NCBI RefSeq assembly: GCF_014522205.1
Contig: NZ_CP046884.1
Span: 1,612,001-1,676,000 of the forward strand
Origin: Corynebacterium poyangense
GTDB taxonomy: Bacteria > Actinomycetota > Actinomycetes > Mycobacteriales > Mycobacteriaceae
Direction of reading: 5' to 3'
Length of the DNA: 64,000 nucleotides
Made by a program: the position numbers and the translations under genes. Within the stretch, counting starts at the first letter, position 1; every line of letters starts with the position of its first letter. The notes under the pieces were generated by a model. The model saw only the letters and a program-made list of their open reading frames with translations, searched no databases and was not told where the DNA came from. Positions 36,479 to 47,900 of this stretch are shown one piece after another.

Positions 36479-37684
36479 CTAGAACAGCTCCTTAGTGGCA
36501 AGGCGAGCGCCTTCGACTAATGACTCCAATTTTGCCCAGGCAATTTGATGATGAAGTCGTCCTCCCAAACCACAGTCGGAGGAGGCTATAACACGCTCAG
36601 GACCTACCAATTCAGCGAATTGGATAATCCGGTCTGCTACCAGACGCGGATGTTCGATGGCATTCATAGCGTGAGAAACCACCCCAGGATAAATGACGGT
36701 ATCCTTCGGCAGCTCATGGTTTTGCCATACTCGCCACTCATGAGCGTGCCGCGGAGACGCTCCTTCAAAGGAATAACCGCCCACGTTACAACGCAGAATC
36801 TCGTCAATGATGTCTTCAAAAGGTACATCGGTACTATGCGGCCCATGCCAGGAGCCCCAACAAATGTGAAGCCTGGTTCGCTCTTTCGACAACCCCTCCA
36901 AGGCGTCATTGATAGCGTCTATCCGGATCCGAATCCACGCCCGATAATCCTCAATCGAGGGTTCTGGATTGATTTGATCCCATGCCTCAGCTAAATCTGG
37001 GGCGTCCAACTGCACGGTGAACCCAGCGTCAGTGATGGCCTTATATTCATGGTGCATGGCCGAGGCACAGGCTTTCACCACAGCAGTATCGTCACCATAG
37101 TATTCATCAGTCAAGCGGGCCGCCGAGCCGGGTGAAATCGCCGCAACAAAGGCGTCGTGCACATTGTATTTCGTCATGGCGTGACGTAGCAGTTGCAGAT
37201 CAGCAGCCACCTGGTCGTGACCGACATAGGTAATCTCCCCAGTAAATTTAGGGTTACCCACCTGAGCTCGACCGCTAAAAATACCAGAGGTGGGGTCTTC
37301 ATAGGCTTCGCGGAAGCGTTCGCGGTCCCGGCGGTCAGAAAAAGATGTGAGCTTGATATTTCCCGGAGTAGAACGCACCACGGATTGATTTGCCCACCGA
37401 TCTTCGTCGGTCATGGTCAATCCACCTAGCCGAGTAAAGACGTAGTTCCACCAGGCGCCGTAATCAACTTTTCCGGATGTTACGTGGCCATACTCGCCCT
37501 CGTTAATAATGTCGATACCCAGATCAACTTGGCGTTTGACGACTTCGTCGACGGAATTTTGCAGGATCTCAAAGAATTCTTCGTCTCCGATTTCTCCTGC
37601 TGAACGTCGAAGATTAGCCTCCAACAATTCCGGAGTGCGTGGTAACGACCCCACATGGGTAGTCCGGATTTTATTGCTGCTCAC
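36479..37684 (-). CDS. MetE C-terminal-domain methyltransferase (methionine synthase II-like)
   Basis: 401 residues forming one TIM barrel related to the C-terminal half of cobalamin-independent methionine synthase. The zinc ligands are present: His273 and Cys275 in LHICWGSW, Glu307 in SFEGAS and Cys371 in SSDCGLGG. The opening IRTTHVGSLPRTPELLEA is typical. The N-terminal MetE domain that binds folate is absent, so the methyl donor may differ. Archaeal-type MetE and other corrinoid- or thiol-dependent methyltransferases share this form. GTG start with AAGGGA six bases upstream. Its gene neighbours do not point to a pathway. Confidence 0.85.
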   Translation of the reverse strand: MSSNKIRTTHVGSLPRTPELLEANLRRSAGEIGDEEFFEILQNSVDEVVKRQVDLGIDIINEGEYGHVTSGKVDYGAWWNYVFTRLGGLTMTDEDRWANQSVVRSTPGNIKLTSFSDRRDRERFREAYEDPTSGIFSGRAQVGNPKFTGEITYVGHDQVAADLQLLRHAMTKYNVHDAFVAAISPGSAARLTDEYYGDDTAVVKACASAMHHEYKAITDAGFTVQLDAPDLAEAWDQINPEPSIEDYRAWIRIRIDAINDALEGLSKERTRLHICWGSWHGPHSTDVPFEDIIDEILRCNVGGYSFEGASPRHAHEWRVWQNHELPKDTVIYPGVVSHAMNAIEHPRLVADRIIQFAELVGPERVIASSDCGLGGRLHHQIAWAKLESLVEGARLATKELF

Positions 37685-37793
37685 AAGTTATCCCTTCATG
37701 ATCTTCTGGTGTTGTTAGTACCATCCAAAATAGACCATGCGGTTCATAGACCTCCAGCAGGGGTCCTCAAAGTTCGACGCATCGAGCATGAAG

Positions 37794-40700
37794 CTAACCG
37801 ATAATTTCCTTCCCTAAGTTCGCTTTAAGGTCCCCCATCAGTGCCCCGCCACGATGAACTCGAAGATGCTCACCAAGTATCATCACCTGCGATTTCTCCC
37901 CAGCAACAAGGTTCAAATACACATCGCTTTCGCCTGGATTTCGCTCAAGGACAGCCTTTAATCGGGCAATGGTTTGAGGACTGCACTGCTCGGTACGCAT
38001 GGTGAGACGAAGCGGTAATCCGGCACCATTTCCCGGCCCCAGATCTGGCATCTTCATATCATCGCAGAAAAGGCTCGTCCGATCTTCTCGGATGGACACA
38101 TGTGCTTTCGCCAGGATGATATTGTCCTCCACGATTTGCGACGCCACCAAGGCGTAGACCTTGTTAAAGACGAGGAGTTCTACCTGGGCGCCGTTGTGGT
38201 CTTCCACGGTCACGATAGCCCAGGGCGAGCCATCTCGTTTAGAGAAACGACGATCAACCCCTGAGATAATCCCGCCGATGGTTACTTCTGCCTTGTCTCG
38301 AAGTTCACCTGACAAGATTTCTGTCAATGCTGTATCTGTTTGGGCTGCTAGAGCTTCTTCATAGCCATCGAGCGGATGTCCGGAGACATAGAGACCCAAC
38401 ATTTCTCGCTCCAAGGCCAGCTCGTGTTTGCGGTCCCACTTCTCATCAGGGATCTCTACTTGGAAAACACTATGAGCCTCGTTGGCGTCATCGCCACCGA
38501 AACCAGCAAAAAGATCAAATTGCCCCTTGTCGGCAGCCTTCTTCGTCGTGATCACGCTATCGATGGCGTCTTCGTGGATGAGAGCTAAACCGCGTCGAGA
38601 ATGCCCCAAGGAATCAAAGGCACCTGCCTTAATCAAGGATTCGGTAATTCTCTTGCTGCACGGCAATGTGTCGATTTTGTCCAAATAATCCGAGAAAGAG
38701 TTAAATTCACCCTTTTTCTCACGGCTTTGGATAATAGATTCCACCACTTCATCGCCGACATTCCGGATTGCTCCAAGTCCAAATCGAATATCTTTGCCCA
38801 CCGCCATAAAATCATGCCGAGATTCATTAACATCTGGAGACAACACTCGAATACCCAGATGGCGGCAATCAGCTAAATAAATGGCCGACTTATCTTTTTT
38901 ATCCGACACAGATGTCAACAGCGCCGCCATATATTCTGCGGTGTAATGAGCCTTAAGGTAAGCCGTCCAAAAAGATACCAACCCATATCCCGCAGCATGG
39001 GACTTATTAAACGCATAGGAAGCGAAGGGCAAAATCGTATCCCACAGGGTTTTAATAGCATCCTCGGAATACCCGTTCTGCTTCATCCCGCTGGAGAATT
39101 TCTCATATTGCTGAGCCAGCACTTCAGGTTTCTTTTTCCCCATTGCTTTTCGGAAACCATCAGCTTCACCGGCGGTGTAATTAGCGACCTTCTGAGAAAT
39201 CCTCATGATCTGCTCCTGATACACAATCAGACCATAGGTTTCATCCAAAATGTCCTTAAGCGGTTCTTCAAGCTCAGGATGAATGGGTGTAATGGGTTTA
39301 CGACCATTTTTCCGGTCAGCATAATCCCAGTGAGCATTAACTCCCATAGGGCCAGGGCGATAAAGCGCTAAAGAAGCCACAATGTCATCAAAACCGGTGG
39401 GCTGCATTCGCTTTAGTAGCTCCTGCATACCACCACTATCGAGCTGGAACACACCAAGGGTTTCGCCCCGACCAAGCAGCTTATACGTTTCGTCATCAAC
39501 CACGCTGAGGCCTTCAAGGTCCAATTCCTCATCGCGGTTTTGCCGAATATTTTCTAGGGCGTCACCAATGACAGTGAGGTTGCGCAAGCCCAAAAAGTCC
39601 ATCTTCAACAGACCGATGGCTTCACATGCCGGATAGTCCCAGCCGGTGATGATGGCTCCGTCATTGGGCCGCTTCCACATCGGTATATGGTCTAGCAGCG
39701 GCACCGAGGCCATAATGACGGCGCAAGCATGGACACCGGCTTGACGAACGACGCCTTCCAAACCGCGGGCGGTCTTATAAATCTTCGCGACGTCAGGATC
39801 AGATTCAATCAGTGCCCGCACATTAGCGGCTTCTCCATAGCGGGGGTGTTCTGGATCTGTGATTCCAGAAAGTGGAATATCTTTCGCCATGATGGCGGGA
39901 GGTAATTCCTTGGTGATCCGATCGGCAATCTGGTATCCGGGCTGACCATACTGCACCCGAGCAGAGTCTTTGATAGCCTGCTTGGTTTTTACCGTACCGA
40001 AGGTAATAACTTGGGCAATTTTATCCTCACCCCAGCGGTCGGCTGCATAACGAACCATTTCCCCACGACGGCGGTCATCAAAATCGATATCAATATCAGG
40101 TGCTGATGGGCGTTCGGGGTTAAGAAAACGTTCGAAGAGTAACCCGTGGCTCATGGGATCAATATTGGTGATAGTAAGCGCATAGGCCACCAGGGCACCG
40201 GCGGCTGAGCCACGACCGGGCCCCACCCTGATACCCACCGATCGGGCATGTTTAATCAGTTCCGCCACGATTAAGAAATATGAGGGGTAACCCTTCATAT
40301 CAATAACATTGATTTCATATTCAGCACGATCAATATATTCCTGAGGAACAGTGCCATTCGGGAAGCGATCTTGAAGGCCCTCCATCACCTCATGCCTTAA
40401 CCAACTAGTGGGAGTGTGGCCCTCAGGGACATCGGCAATAGGCATCCGATCCATCGGATGTGATTCCCACATCTCTTCGTAGGATTCCACCCGTTCCGCG
40501 ATTAAAAGGGTGTTATCACAGGCTTCGGGTACCAGATTATCCCACATTTCCCGCATTTGTTCCGGGGTCTTGATGTAATACCCGGTGCCGTCGAACTTAA
40601 AACGGTTTGGGTCACTCAGAGTTTTCCCGGTCTGCACGCACAGCATTGCCTCATGCGCTTCAGCCTGAGATTCCAGAACATAGTGGCAGTCATTGGTCAC

Positions 40701-41357
40701 CACCGGGGGAAGGTTAAGCTTCCGGCCAATCTCGAGAAGTTCGCTGCGAACTCGCTGTTCAATGGACAAGCCGTGGTCCATCAGTTCCAGATAGTAATTA
40801 TCTTTCCCGTAGATATCCTGCCACATCGCTGCCGCCTCGAGCGCTTTATCAAATTGCCCCAAGCGCAGGCGGGTTTGGACATCACCAGAGGGACACCCGG
40901 TCGTGGCGATGATTCCTTCGGCTCGTTCGGCAATAAGATCAGCATCCATTCGCGGCCATTTGCCTAATTGCCCTTCATAAGAAGCCATGGAGGATAGATA
41001 AAAAAGATTCTTCAACCCGGTGGAGTTCAAGGCCAACATGGTTTGGTGTAGGTAAGAACCTGAACCGGAAACGTCATCCGACTTTTGATGCGGTTCACCC
41101 CAGCGAACTCGCTGCTTATTGAATCTACTGGAAGGGGCTAAATAAGACTCGATACCGATGATTGGCTTAATACCTTCAGCGACCATCTTTCGATAAAAAG
41201 CATCTGACCCATACATATTGCCATGGTCAGTAATGCCCACCGCTGGCATGCCTTGGCGCTTCACTTCTTCAGCGAGCAGGTCAATCTTAGCCATCCCGTC
41301 GAGCATCGAGAACTCGGTGTGATTATGCAGATGAACGAAGGAAGACTTTTTTGCCAT
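37794..41357 (-). CDS. dnaE: DNA polymerase III alpha subunit
   Basis: The replicative polymerase. From the start at 41357 ([13 protein letters not shown]) the product has 1187 residues, the usual corynebacterial length; a longer frame begins at 41420 but overlaps the divergent rarD start. The PHP domain opens with [15 protein letters not shown] and [11 protein letters not shown]. The palm catalytic aspartates are in [15 protein letters not shown] near residue 420, preceded by [18 protein letters not shown]. Fingers and the helix-hairpin-helix follow, and the C-terminal OB fold contains [19 protein letters not shown]. There is nothing unusual in the motifs. Confidence 0.97.
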   Translation of the reverse strand: MAKKSSFVHLHNHTEFSMLDGMAKIDLLAEEVKRQGMPAVGITDHGNMYGSDAFYRKMVAEGIKPIIGIESYLAPSSRFNKQRVRWGEPHQKSDDVSGSGSYLHQTMLALNSTGLKNLFYLSSMASYEGQLGKWPRMDADLIAERAEGIIATTGCPSGDVQTRLRLGQFDKALEAAAMWQDIYGKDNYYLELMDHGLSIEQRVRSELLEIGRKLNLPPVVTNDCHYVLESQAEAHEAMLCVQTGKTLSDPNRFKFDGTGYYIKTPEQMREMWDNLVPEACDNTLLIAERVESYEEMWESHPMDRMPIADVPEGHTPTSWLRHEVMEGLQDRFPNGTVPQEYIDRAEYEINVIDMKGYPSYFLIVAELIKHARSVGIRVGPGRGSAAGALVAYALTITNIDPMSHGLLFERFLNPERPSAPDIDIDFDDRRRGEMVRYAADRWGEDKIAQVITFGTVKTKQAIKDSARVQYGQPGYQIADRITKELPPAIMAKDIPLSGITDPEHPRYGEAANVRALIESDPDVAKIYKTARGLEGVVRQAGVHACAVIMASVPLLDHIPMWKRPNDGAIITGWDYPACEAIGLLKMDFLGLRNLTVIGDALENIRQNRDEELDLEGLSVVDDETYKLLGRGETLGVFQLDSGGMQELLKRMQPTGFDDIVASLALYRPGPMGVNAHWDYADRKNGRKPITPIHPELEEPLKDILDETYGLIVYQEQIMRISQKVANYTAGEADGFRKAMGKKKPEVLAQQYEKFSSGMKQNGYSEDAIKTLWDTILPFASYAFNKSHAAGYGLVSFWTAYLKAHYTAEYMAALLTSVSDKKDKSAIYLADCRHLGIRVLSPDVNESRHDFMAVGKDIRFGLGAIRNVGDEVVESIIQSREKKGEFNSFSDYLDKIDTLPCSKRITESLIKAGAFDSLGHSRRGLALIHEDAIDSVITTKKAADKGQFDLFAGFGGDDANEAHSVFQVEIPDEKWDRKHELALEREMLGLYVSGHPLDGYEEALAAQTDTALTEILSGELRDKAEVTIGGIISGVDRRFSKRDGSPWAIVTVEDHNGAQVELLVFNKVYALVASQIVEDNIILAKAHVSIREDRTSLFCDDMKMPDLGPGNGAGLPLRLTMRTEQCSPQTIARLKAVLERNPGESDVYLNLVAGEKSQVMILGEHLRVHRGGALMGDLKANLGKEIIG

Positions 41358-41418
41358 GTCGGCTAGTCTAACCCCTCCATGAACCATGCTCGAATCCCCA
41401 TGAAGTAAGGTGCTTGCC

Positions 41419-42288
41419 ATGGTTTACGGCCTGCTGACATATTTGCTCTGGGGATTATTTCCGGCCTACTTCCCCATGCTAGAGCCTGCCTCCCCGCTCG
41501 AGATCCTCAGTCACCGGATCTTATGGGCAATGGTCATCATGGTGATCTATCTCAGCCTCATCCGAGGCTGGCGGGAACTGACCAAGGCTTCTGTCCGAAC
41601 CTGGGGAGTCATGGGTTTAGCTGGTTTTCTCATCGCCATCAACTGGTTTATCTATATCCTTGCCGTCAACTCCGGCCACGTCGCGGACGCTGCCCTAGGA
41701 TATTTCATCAATCCACTCGTCAGCGTGGCCTTAGGCATGTTCCTTCTCGACGAAAGATTAAGAAAACTCCAAATTACTGCTGTTGTGGTGGCAATTGTAG
41801 GGGTTTTATATTTAGCCCTTCTAGGCGGACACCCACCCTATATTTCCCTAGCGTTAGCGCTAAGCTTCGGTTTTTATGGCTTATTAAAAAAGAAGATCAA
41901 TATTTCTGCAGCGGGATCACTAACAGCTGAAACCATCACCATCACCCCTTTTGCTCTCGCCTACATCATGTATCTCAGCGAATCCGAACAAGCAACCTTT
42001 TTACATCTAGGTCTTAGCCACGACCTTTGGCTCCTGTCCTCGGGGCTAGTCACCGCCATTCCCCTCCTCCTCTTTGGTTTAGGTGCCAAAGAATTAACAC
42101 TGTCCACCATCGGAATGCTTCAGTACCTGACTCCCAGCCTCCAGCTTCTCTGGGCGGTCTACTACACCCACGAAACCATCTCTCCCCAACGATGGTTAGG
42201 GTTCCTTATCATCTGGCTGGCGGTAGCTATCTACCTTCTGGATTTACTTCAGCACCGGCCGAAGAAGAAACCTCAGCCGACTGGTTAG
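41419..42288 (+). CDS. rarD: RarD-type EamA-family permease
   Basis: 290 residues from the ATG at 41419 with AAGG eight bases upstream. About ten hydrophobic spans are arranged in two EamA halves. The RarD opening is seen as [18 protein letters not shown] and the motif HRILWAMV, then [20 protein letters not shown] followed by [12 protein letters not shown]. Members of this family export or import small metabolites; RarD itself is linked to chloramphenicol sensitivity, but its substrate is not settled. It diverges from dnaE. Its last 62 bases overlap the 3' end of the antisense gene at 42227. Confidence 0.9.
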   Translation: MVYGLLTYLLWGLFPAYFPMLEPASPLEILSHRILWAMVIMVIYLSLIRGWRELTKASVRTWGVMGLAGFLIAINWFIYILAVNSGHVADAALGYFINPLVSVALGMFLLDERLRKLQITAVVVAIVGVLYLALLGGHPPYISLALALSFGFYGLLKKKINISAAGSLTAETITITPFALAYIMYLSESEQATFLHLGLSHDLWLLSSGLVTAIPLLLFGLGAKELTLSTIGMLQYLTPSLQLLWAVYYTHETISPQRWLGFLIIWLAVAIYLLDLLQHRPKKKPQPTG

Positions 42289-42835
42289 TCCACAAAGGTG
42301 GGCGTATCCCAAACCGGCCCCACGAAGCATCCGGGAGTAAAATTTCGACGCTTGCTACTCGGGCATCAGACTTCAGAGCGGCTAACGCCGTAGGGGTGTC
42401 CCACACGATCACAGCACTAATCGGGTGGTCTTCATTCCCCAGGCCATTGCTCAAGAACACGTCGGCTCGGCTGTGACCGTCAGTTGGTTCGGGGATTTCT
42501 CGTGCTGCCTCGGCCCCGCTAATTACCGCACTGACTCTGTTCAGTGGCGCCGTGATGTCTGAAACGTCCTGGGCTAATAATGCCGGTTGGAAAACCACCA
42601 TTGACCACGCATTCTGGTTAGGTGCCTCGTCTTGAGCAGTAACGAAACTGGCGTCAGCTCGAGCCCGGTAGTGCTCCCATGATTCGTCATAGGCTGGGCC
42701 GAGGGTATCCCCATTCGGCGGCATGGGTTTGCTGGTTCGATCACTTTGCCCCAACATCCATAACCCCGCAAGACCAAGTACCAGGATGATAAGAAGTACA
42801 AAAGCTATTCGTTGAGAACGCGCCTGAGAAGTCAT
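42227..42835 (-). CDS. Membrane-anchored hypothetical protein
   Basis: 202 residues. One N-terminal membrane span ([19 protein letters not shown], near 10-28) is followed by an extracytoplasmic part. The protein contains no recognised domain. The ATG overlaps the preceding pseudouridine synthase stop (ATGA), so translation is coupled. The last 62 bases overlap the end of rarD on the other strand. Its place after the lspA and rluD-type genes suggests cotranscription with them but says little of its function. Confidence 0.6.
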   Translation of the reverse strand: MTSQARSQRIAFVLLIILVLGLAGLWMLGQSDRTSKPMPPNGDTLGPAYDESWEHYRARADASFVTAQDEAPNQNAWSMVVFQPALLAQDVSDITAPLNRVSAVISGAEAAREIPEPTDGHSRADVFLSNGLGNEDHPISAVIVWDTPTALAALKSDARVASVEILLPDASWGRFGIRPPLWTNQSAEVSSSAGAEVNPEGR

Positions 42836-43758
42836 TGTCTTAATACCTCCAGGGCGTGACTGAGGTCCTCCGGATAGGGCGCAGTGATTTCCATAAAATG
42901 ACCGTCAGCCGGATGATGAAACCCGAGCGACGTCGCGTGCAACCACTGTCTGATCAGCCCCAAACGCTGAGACAACTCAGGATCTGAGCCGTACATGGGG
43001 TCGCCACAACACGGGTGATGAATAGCCGACATATGGACCCGGATTTGATGAGTACGCCCAGTTTCTAGACGAACTTTCAGCAGTGTTGCTTCCTGAAATG
43101 CTTCCAGAGTTTCATAGTGTGTAACAGCATGTTTTCCCTCACTAGTAACGGCGAAACGCCAGCCTGCTGAAGGATGGCGACCAATAGGTGCATCAATAGT
43201 TCCGGAAAATGGATCGGGATGGCCTTGAACCAAAGCGTGATAGGTTTTTGCCACGCTTCGGTCTCGAAATGCTTGCTTGAGAATGGAATATCCGCGCTCG
43301 GAGGCAGCCACCACCATGACGCCTGAGGTTCCCACATCCAACCGCTGCACAATACCTTTGCGTTCTGGAGGCCCTGAGGTAGAGATGCGGAAACCTGCGG
43401 CCGCCAGACCCCCCACCACGGTGGGACCCTCCCACCCGATTGTGGGATGAGCTGCAACGCCTACTGGTTTATTCACCGCAATGAGATCAGAGTCTGAATA
43501 CAGGACATCCATGCCCTCGACTAATTCTTCTTTGGGGACTAACGGGGCCTCTGGGAGAGGAAGTAAAACTTCAAGCCACCCGCCTTCATAGAGGCGTTCC
43601 GACTTCGCTACAGCTTTGCCATCCAAATGAACATCACCGGCAGCGCATAAATCGGCTGCTTGGGTACGGGAAAACCCGAGTAATCGTGCCAAGGCGGCGT
43701 CGGCCCTCATGCCGGCAAGCCCCTCTGGGACCGGTAGGGTGCGTAGGTCACGGCTCAT
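42832..43758 (-). CDS. RluA/RluD-family pseudouridine synthase
   Basis: 308 residues. An S4 RNA-binding domain at the N-terminus ([20 protein letters not shown]) precedes the catalytic domain. The active-site aspartate is in [14 protein letters not shown], and [10 protein letters not shown] and MYGSD are further family marks. It modifies uridines in rRNA, probably 23S, by analogy to RluD; the exact target cannot be read. ATG start with AGGAGG six bases upstream. It overlaps the end of lspA by 11 bases, an arrangement widespread in bacteria. Confidence 0.95.
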   Translation of the reverse strand: MSRDLRTLPVPEGLAGMRADAALARLLGFSRTQAADLCAAGDVHLDGKAVAKSERLYEGGWLEVLLPLPEAPLVPKEELVEGMDVLYSDSDLIAVNKPVGVAAHPTIGWEGPTVVGGLAAAGFRISTSGPPERKGIVQRLDVGTSGVMVVAASERGYSILKQAFRDRSVAKTYHALVQGHPDPFSGTIDAPIGRHPSAGWRFAVTSEGKHAVTHYETLEAFQEATLLKVRLETGRTHQIRVHMSAIHHPCCGDPMYGSDPELSQRLGLIRQWLHATSLGFHHPADGHFMEITAPYPEDLSHALEVLRQ

Positions 43759-44287
43759 TAACTACCTCCTGGTCTGTGGCTTGGCGATGACTCGCGCGCC
43801 GCTGTTCGGTTAACGAGGCGATAAGGAAAACAATAACCCCACAGGTAATTGCAGAATCTGCGAGGTTAAAGATGGCAAAGCTCCCGACCGAAATAAAATC
43901 CACCACGTGCCCTAGAAAGAATGTGGGTTCACGGAATAAACGGTCAATAAGGTTTCCTAGTGCTCCTCCTGCGACCAAAGCTAAAGCTAATACTGACCAC
44001 GAGTCTTTGATTCGGGGGATGACAATAGCCGCCAGAATAAGAAAAGCGATTTGGATGCAGGTGAAAACCCAGGTTGCTCCGGTGCCGAAAGAAAAAGCTG
44101 CGCCGGGGTTATAGACGAGGAGGAATCGAAACCAGTTTCCCACCAGGTAGAGAGGCTGGCCAGGAGCTAGGTTGGCGACGATCACAGATTTAGAAAGCTG
44201 ATCTAGCAACGCCACAAGTGCAATCACAATCGGCGCAGCGCGTTTCATCCTCTGGAGTCGCACTGAGGTTGCTTCTTCCACAATCAC
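43748..44287 (-). CDS. lspA: Lipoprotein signal peptidase
   Basis: Cleaves the signal peptide of diacylglyceryl-modified prolipoproteins. From the GTG at 44287 (start [13 protein letters not shown]) the product is 180 residues; the frame can extend to 44497, but that part would overlap the divergent lipoprotein gene and is not conserved-looking. Four spans are evident. The catalytic aspartates are in GNLIDRLF and in FNLADSAIT, with [10 protein letters not shown] earlier. It is the first gene of an lspA-pseudouridine synthase-42227 series, and diverges from a lipoprotein gene. Confidence 0.93.
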   Translation of the reverse strand: MIVEEATSVRLQRMKRAAPIVIALVALLDQLSKSVIVANLAPGQPLYLVGNWFRFLLVYNPGAAFSFGTGATWVFTCIQIAFLILAAIVIPRIKDSWSVLALALVAGGALGNLIDRLFREPTFFLGHVVDFISVGSFAIFNLADSAITCGVIVFLIASLTEQRRASHRQATDQEVVNEP

Positions 44288-44342
44288 GGTTTCTATCTTT
44301 CCGTATTCACTTAACAATTCTCCACTTTGGGCCGGTAGATTA

Positions 44343-45317
44343 TTGCGTGTGCGAATTTCCTCTTGTATATCCCGCGTTGGTGTGCTGTTTCTAGTCGGTG
44401 TGTGCGGCCCGGTCTTATTAAGTGGATGTGAATCCACACCGCCACCCCCAGCTACTGAACAAGCGGTAGCTCTGACCTTGGATGCTCCTAAGGTCACGGT
44501 GCTGTCAACCGGACAAGCTCCGAAGATGACTGCAGCCTACGAGGATAAGGGGGAAAATCGCTCCACCAGGGGCGTCGTAATCAGCAAAGGATTTCAGCAA
44601 AAGACTGTTGAGGCCGCTTCCCTGGATGACAAGGCCCCCAGTTCCCCTGGTGGGGAGATGGAAAAAACTCGACTGGACCTGGAGGTGGACACCACTGATC
44701 CTAGTTCCAATGAGGAGCAATCGCGAGCCCCAGCAACCCGTGCCGTAGAACTTCGACTGACCTCTGAGCCAGATACCGGAGATTCAGAAAGCACAAATCA
44801 GCTATCCAGTGCAAAAGGATTTCGCTATGGATGGCGCGCCCAAGATAACGGCCAGGTCTCCGAGGTACAAATTGCAGCACCTGTAGAGGCCACCCAAGAA
44901 GCACGCGAGCACACCGAATCTCTGTTCAAAATCATCAGCGCCTATCAAGTGGTTTTCCCCACCGAAGATATTGGAGTGGGCGCCCAATGGCAGGTGGAAA
45001 CACGAGTGGCGCTTGATGATGCGTTCCTCCAGACCACAACCTACACCGTGAAAAGCATGTCAGGAGATACCATCGAACTTGGGGTCCAGGTGCAACAGCG
45101 CCCGACTCTCGGTGCTCTTCACGCCGATAATCACACGCTGAATGTGTTGCATTCGACCAGCAATATAACCGGCACCGTAAGCGTCAATCTTAAAACTGCC
45201 CTGCCGACGTCAGGGAGCTTCGGCGGAACAACTCGCGTTATCTATGGTGAAGACTCCTCCCCCATCCGCATTGTCCAGGATTCCACAACCCGCTTAGAAT
45301 TTAACTCCGCAGAATAG
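44343..45317 (+). CDS. Putative lipoprotein
   Basis: 324 residues with a TTG start. The signal peptide carries a hydrophobic run (VGVLFLVGVCGPVLL) and the lipobox LSGC with Cys29. A low-complexity region rich in Ser, Thr, Glu and Asp lies near 60-150. The C-terminal half looks folded, with beta-strand-like stretches such as AQWQVETRVALDD and TIELGVQVQQ. I do not recognise a domain. It is transcribed away from lspA, whose product would process it. Confidence 0.7.
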   Translation: MRVRISSCISRVGVLFLVGVCGPVLLSGCESTPPPPATEQAVALTLDAPKVTVLSTGQAPKMTAAYEDKGENRSTRGVVISKGFQQKTVEAASLDDKAPSSPGGEMEKTRLDLEVDTTDPSSNEEQSRAPATRAVELRLTSEPDTGDSESTNQLSSAKGFRYGWRAQDNGQVSEVQIAAPVEATQEAREHTESLFKIISAYQVVFPTEDIGVGAQWQVETRVALDDAFLQTTTYTVKSMSGDTIELGVQVQQRPTLGALHADNHTLNVLHSTSNITGTVSVNLKTALPTSGSFGGTTRVIYGEDSSPIRIVQDSTTRLEFNSAE

Positions 45318-45376
45318 TGTGAGAGAATTATCAGTAACTTTGTCCGCAGTATGGTTTTCTGTTAGGGGAATTCGCC

Positions 45377-47011
45377 ATGCCCTCCCCACTACATATCAAT
45401 ATTGATGGGGTAAGTTTTTCTTACCCGACTCACCGAGTTTTAACCGATATTTCCTTTAGTGTTTCAGCAGGTAAAGTTACCGGGTTAATCGGGGAAAATG
45501 GTGCTGGAAAATCCACTCTTCTCAAAATCATTAGCGGAACACTTACCCCCGATGCCGGCGTCATTTACACCCCGCCAATTACCGGTTTCATAGCTCAAGA
45601 AATTTCTCTTCCCCCAGAAGCCCCCGCGGCTGATGTCATTGAGGAAGCCGTCGCTGAACTGAGAGCTATCGAAAGTAGAATCGAGGATCTCTCTGGGAAA
45701 CTAGACAATCCAGCTGCAGCGGAGGCGTTTGATCGTGCCTTAGCCCAGGCGGAAGAATCTGGGTTATGGGATCTTGATGCCAGGATCGCCACTGTCTTAT
45801 CTGGTCTTGGTTTAGCTGAGGTATCGCTACATACCCCGCTGAGAGAAATGTCAGGCGGTCAACGCCGACGTTTTGCTTTGGCGTCACTCGTTCTTCGACC
45901 CACCGATGCTTTGGTCCTCGATGAACCTACCAATCATCTCGACGATGCCGGGGTGGATTTTCTTATCGGAGAACTTAACGCCTACTCTGGCCCAGTCCTC
46001 GTAGCAAGCCATGACCGCTACTTTTTGGATCAAGTAGCCCAATCTCTTGTCGATTTAGACCCGGCATTAAGCCCCGAAGGCGGAGACGGGCTCCCGATCC
46101 ACCAGGGAACCTCATTTTCTGGTTCTTTTTCTCACTATTTAAAAGCCCGAGAAGATGCTCGACACCGCTGGCAAGAACGATATAACTCGCAGAAGCAGGA
46201 AAAAGAACGGCTCGAATCTCGGGCGCGCCAGCAAGAAAGCGATATTTTTCACCACAACACATCGAAGAGTGAAACGAAGTCGGCCAAGAAATTCTTTGCG
46301 GACCGAGCAGCAAGAACTCAGGCGCACCGAGTTAAAAGTGCGCTAAATAGGTTGGACGTTCTTGAGCGGCAGGCGGTACCGCCGCCACCCCAACCACTGC
46401 GGTTTCAGGGAATACCTGATACCCCCATCACTGCGGTAGGTGAACCGATTGTATGGACCCGGGGGCTGGGCGTAGACCAACGACTAGAACCGCTATCAAT
46501 GAAGGTTCAACCCGGAGAACAACTGCTAATCCTTGGCCCCAATGGGGCGGGAAAATCTACTCTGCTCAGCGTCATCGACGGGAAACTACCGCCAGATCGA
46601 GGGGAAATCCGAATTCCTGAGGATATCCGCATCGGACGGCTCAACCAAGATGATTATTGGCCTAATCTTGCCAAAACTCCGCTTGACATCGTCGGACCTA
46701 TCATTATTGAATTGGGACTCCTGAGCGAAGCCCAAGCCACGATGCCGCTCCACGACTTGTCTTTGGGGCAACGCCGCCGAGTTTCTTTGGCACAGTTATT
46801 AGCCCAGCCACCGGATTTATTATTGCTCGACGAACCTACCAACCATCTATCCTTGGCGCTCGCTGAGGAATTAGAACATGCGTTGGATTCTTACCAGGGC
46901 ACTGTTGTACTCGCCACCCATGATCGCTGGATTAGAAAAAGATGGCTGGAGCATCCGCGAGCACGGATACTCCAGCTAGAACCAATCAACGCTTCGCTAC
47001 GGCAACCTTAG
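45377..47011 (+). CDS. ABC-F family ATPase
   Basis: 544 residues with two ATP-binding cassettes and no membrane span. Cassette 1: Walker A GENGAGKST at 39-47, signature EMSGGQRRRF near 157-166, and Walker B with VLDEPTNHLDD near 180-190. Cassette 2: GPNGAGKST, DLSLGQRRRVS and LLLDEPTNHLS. The charged interdomain linker contains KQEKERLESRARQQES. ABC-F proteins act on ribosomes, either in translation factor roles like EttA or in antibiotic protection; no feature here decides which. ATG start. Confidence 0.93.
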   Translation: MPSPLHINIDGVSFSYPTHRVLTDISFSVSAGKVTGLIGENGAGKSTLLKIISGTLTPDAGVIYTPPITGFIAQEISLPPEAPAADVIEEAVAELRAIESRIEDLSGKLDNPAAAEAFDRALAQAEESGLWDLDARIATVLSGLGLAEVSLHTPLREMSGGQRRRFALASLVLRPTDALVLDEPTNHLDDAGVDFLIGELNAYSGPVLVASHDRYFLDQVAQSLVDLDPALSPEGGDGLPIHQGTSFSGSFSHYLKAREDARHRWQERYNSQKQEKERLESRARQQESDIFHHNTSKSETKSAKKFFADRAARTQAHRVKSALNRLDVLERQAVPPPPQPLRFQGIPDTPITAVGEPIVWTRGLGVDQRLEPLSMKVQPGEQLLILGPNGAGKSTLLSVIDGKLPPDRGEIRIPEDIRIGRLNQDDYWPNLAKTPLDIVGPIIIELGLLSEAQATMPLHDLSLGQRRRVSLAQLLAQPPDLLLLDEPTNHLSLALAEELEHALDSYQGTVVLATHDRWIRKRWLEHPRARILQLEPINASLRQP

Positions 47012-47631
47012 TGAGCGGCGGGCTGCTCTGGCGCTGGCGCCTCGCTACCTGGCGCAGGAGCCGGGGCGGGTTGCCCATCAGGAGCCGGTTGGCCACCGGG
47101 GGCAGGTTGCCCATCAGCCGGCGGTAACGAGTCCTTACACATCGCCGGAACCTGCTCCGGAGGGAGTGCGCTGGTAATCAAAATACAGGCATCAGCCTTG
47201 CTGAGTTTCCAATGTCCGTCCTCATGGACAAAGGTAATGCCCTGGATTTCTTCGTGACGCTCCCCCTCGGTATAAATCAACGTCGCCAGCACACTGTCAT
47301 TGGTGTATCCCGGGAGAACTGGGTCTTGAACTTCAAAGTTGGACCCGAGTTCGGCTTTGCGGGCAGCAAGAACACTAAAGAGATCGGTCGCGGTTTCCCC
47401 CTCTTGAACTGTCTTTGCTTTTTCTTCGACTGGCAAATTCGGATCTGTCGCCGCAGCAATCACCGCATTAAGATCAGCGGCAGAAGGCAGCTCCGGCATG
47501 GCAGCAGCAGACGACGAGGAGCTAGCAGCGGAAGTGCTGGATTCCTCGCTCCCCTTATCTTGGGAGCACGCGGTCAGCGTGACGGCGGTTGCCAACACGG
47601 CGGTGGCAGCGGCAATTCGGGTTAGCTTCAC
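47008..47631 (-). CDS. Putative lipoprotein with Pro/Gln/Ala-rich tail (MTB12-like)
   Basis: 207 residues. The signal peptide ends with lipobox LTAC, Cys22, followed by a Ser-rich linker. The folded part begins near DLNAVIAAATDPNLPVEEKA, resembling the small actinobacterial MTB12-type secreted proteins. The last 40 residues are a GQPAP-type repeat (PADGQPAPGGQPAPDGQPAP), a disordered tail. It converges on the ABC-F gene with a four-base overlap of ends. The 269 bases before its start hold no other gene I can support. Confidence 0.65.
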   Translation of the reverse strand: MKLTRIAAATAVLATAVTLTACSQDKGSEESSTSAASSSSSAAAMPELPSAADLNAVIAAATDPNLPVEEKAKTVQEGETATDLFSVLAARKAELGSNFEVQDPVLPGYTNDSVLATLIYTEGERHEEIQGITFVHEDGHWKLSKADACILITSALPPEQVPAMCKDSLPPADGQPAPGGQPAPDGQPAPAPAPGSEAPAPEQPAAH

Positions 47632-47900
47632 GGAAAACTCCTCTATTCGACACTTGACTGGCCTATGCTACCAACCACCACAACCTTGGGGTAGTTCGCA
47701 CCAGGAGGATGACCCAGCGTCCAGGGAAAATCTAAGCTTCTTTTTTACCCTAGATCAATGCACTTTCCACCCATTTGCCCTGTACTTCGGGGATAAAATA
47801 CGCCAGCCCACCGCAAGAACAATGTACCCACTGTGATTTTTCCCTCCCCGAGCCTGAAAAGATCTCTAGGGAAAATATCAGGTGTTCAGTAGACTATTCT

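Noticed and set aside
44288..44497. A 70-residue N-terminal extension of LspA
   Set aside because: It would overlap the divergent lipoprotein gene, is low in hydrophobic residues and is absent from LspA proteins generally.
47632..47900. Terminator or small RNA between dinB and the MTB12-like lipoprotein gene
   Set aside because: No stable hairpin with a T run was found; the stretch probably only holds the lipoprotein promoter.
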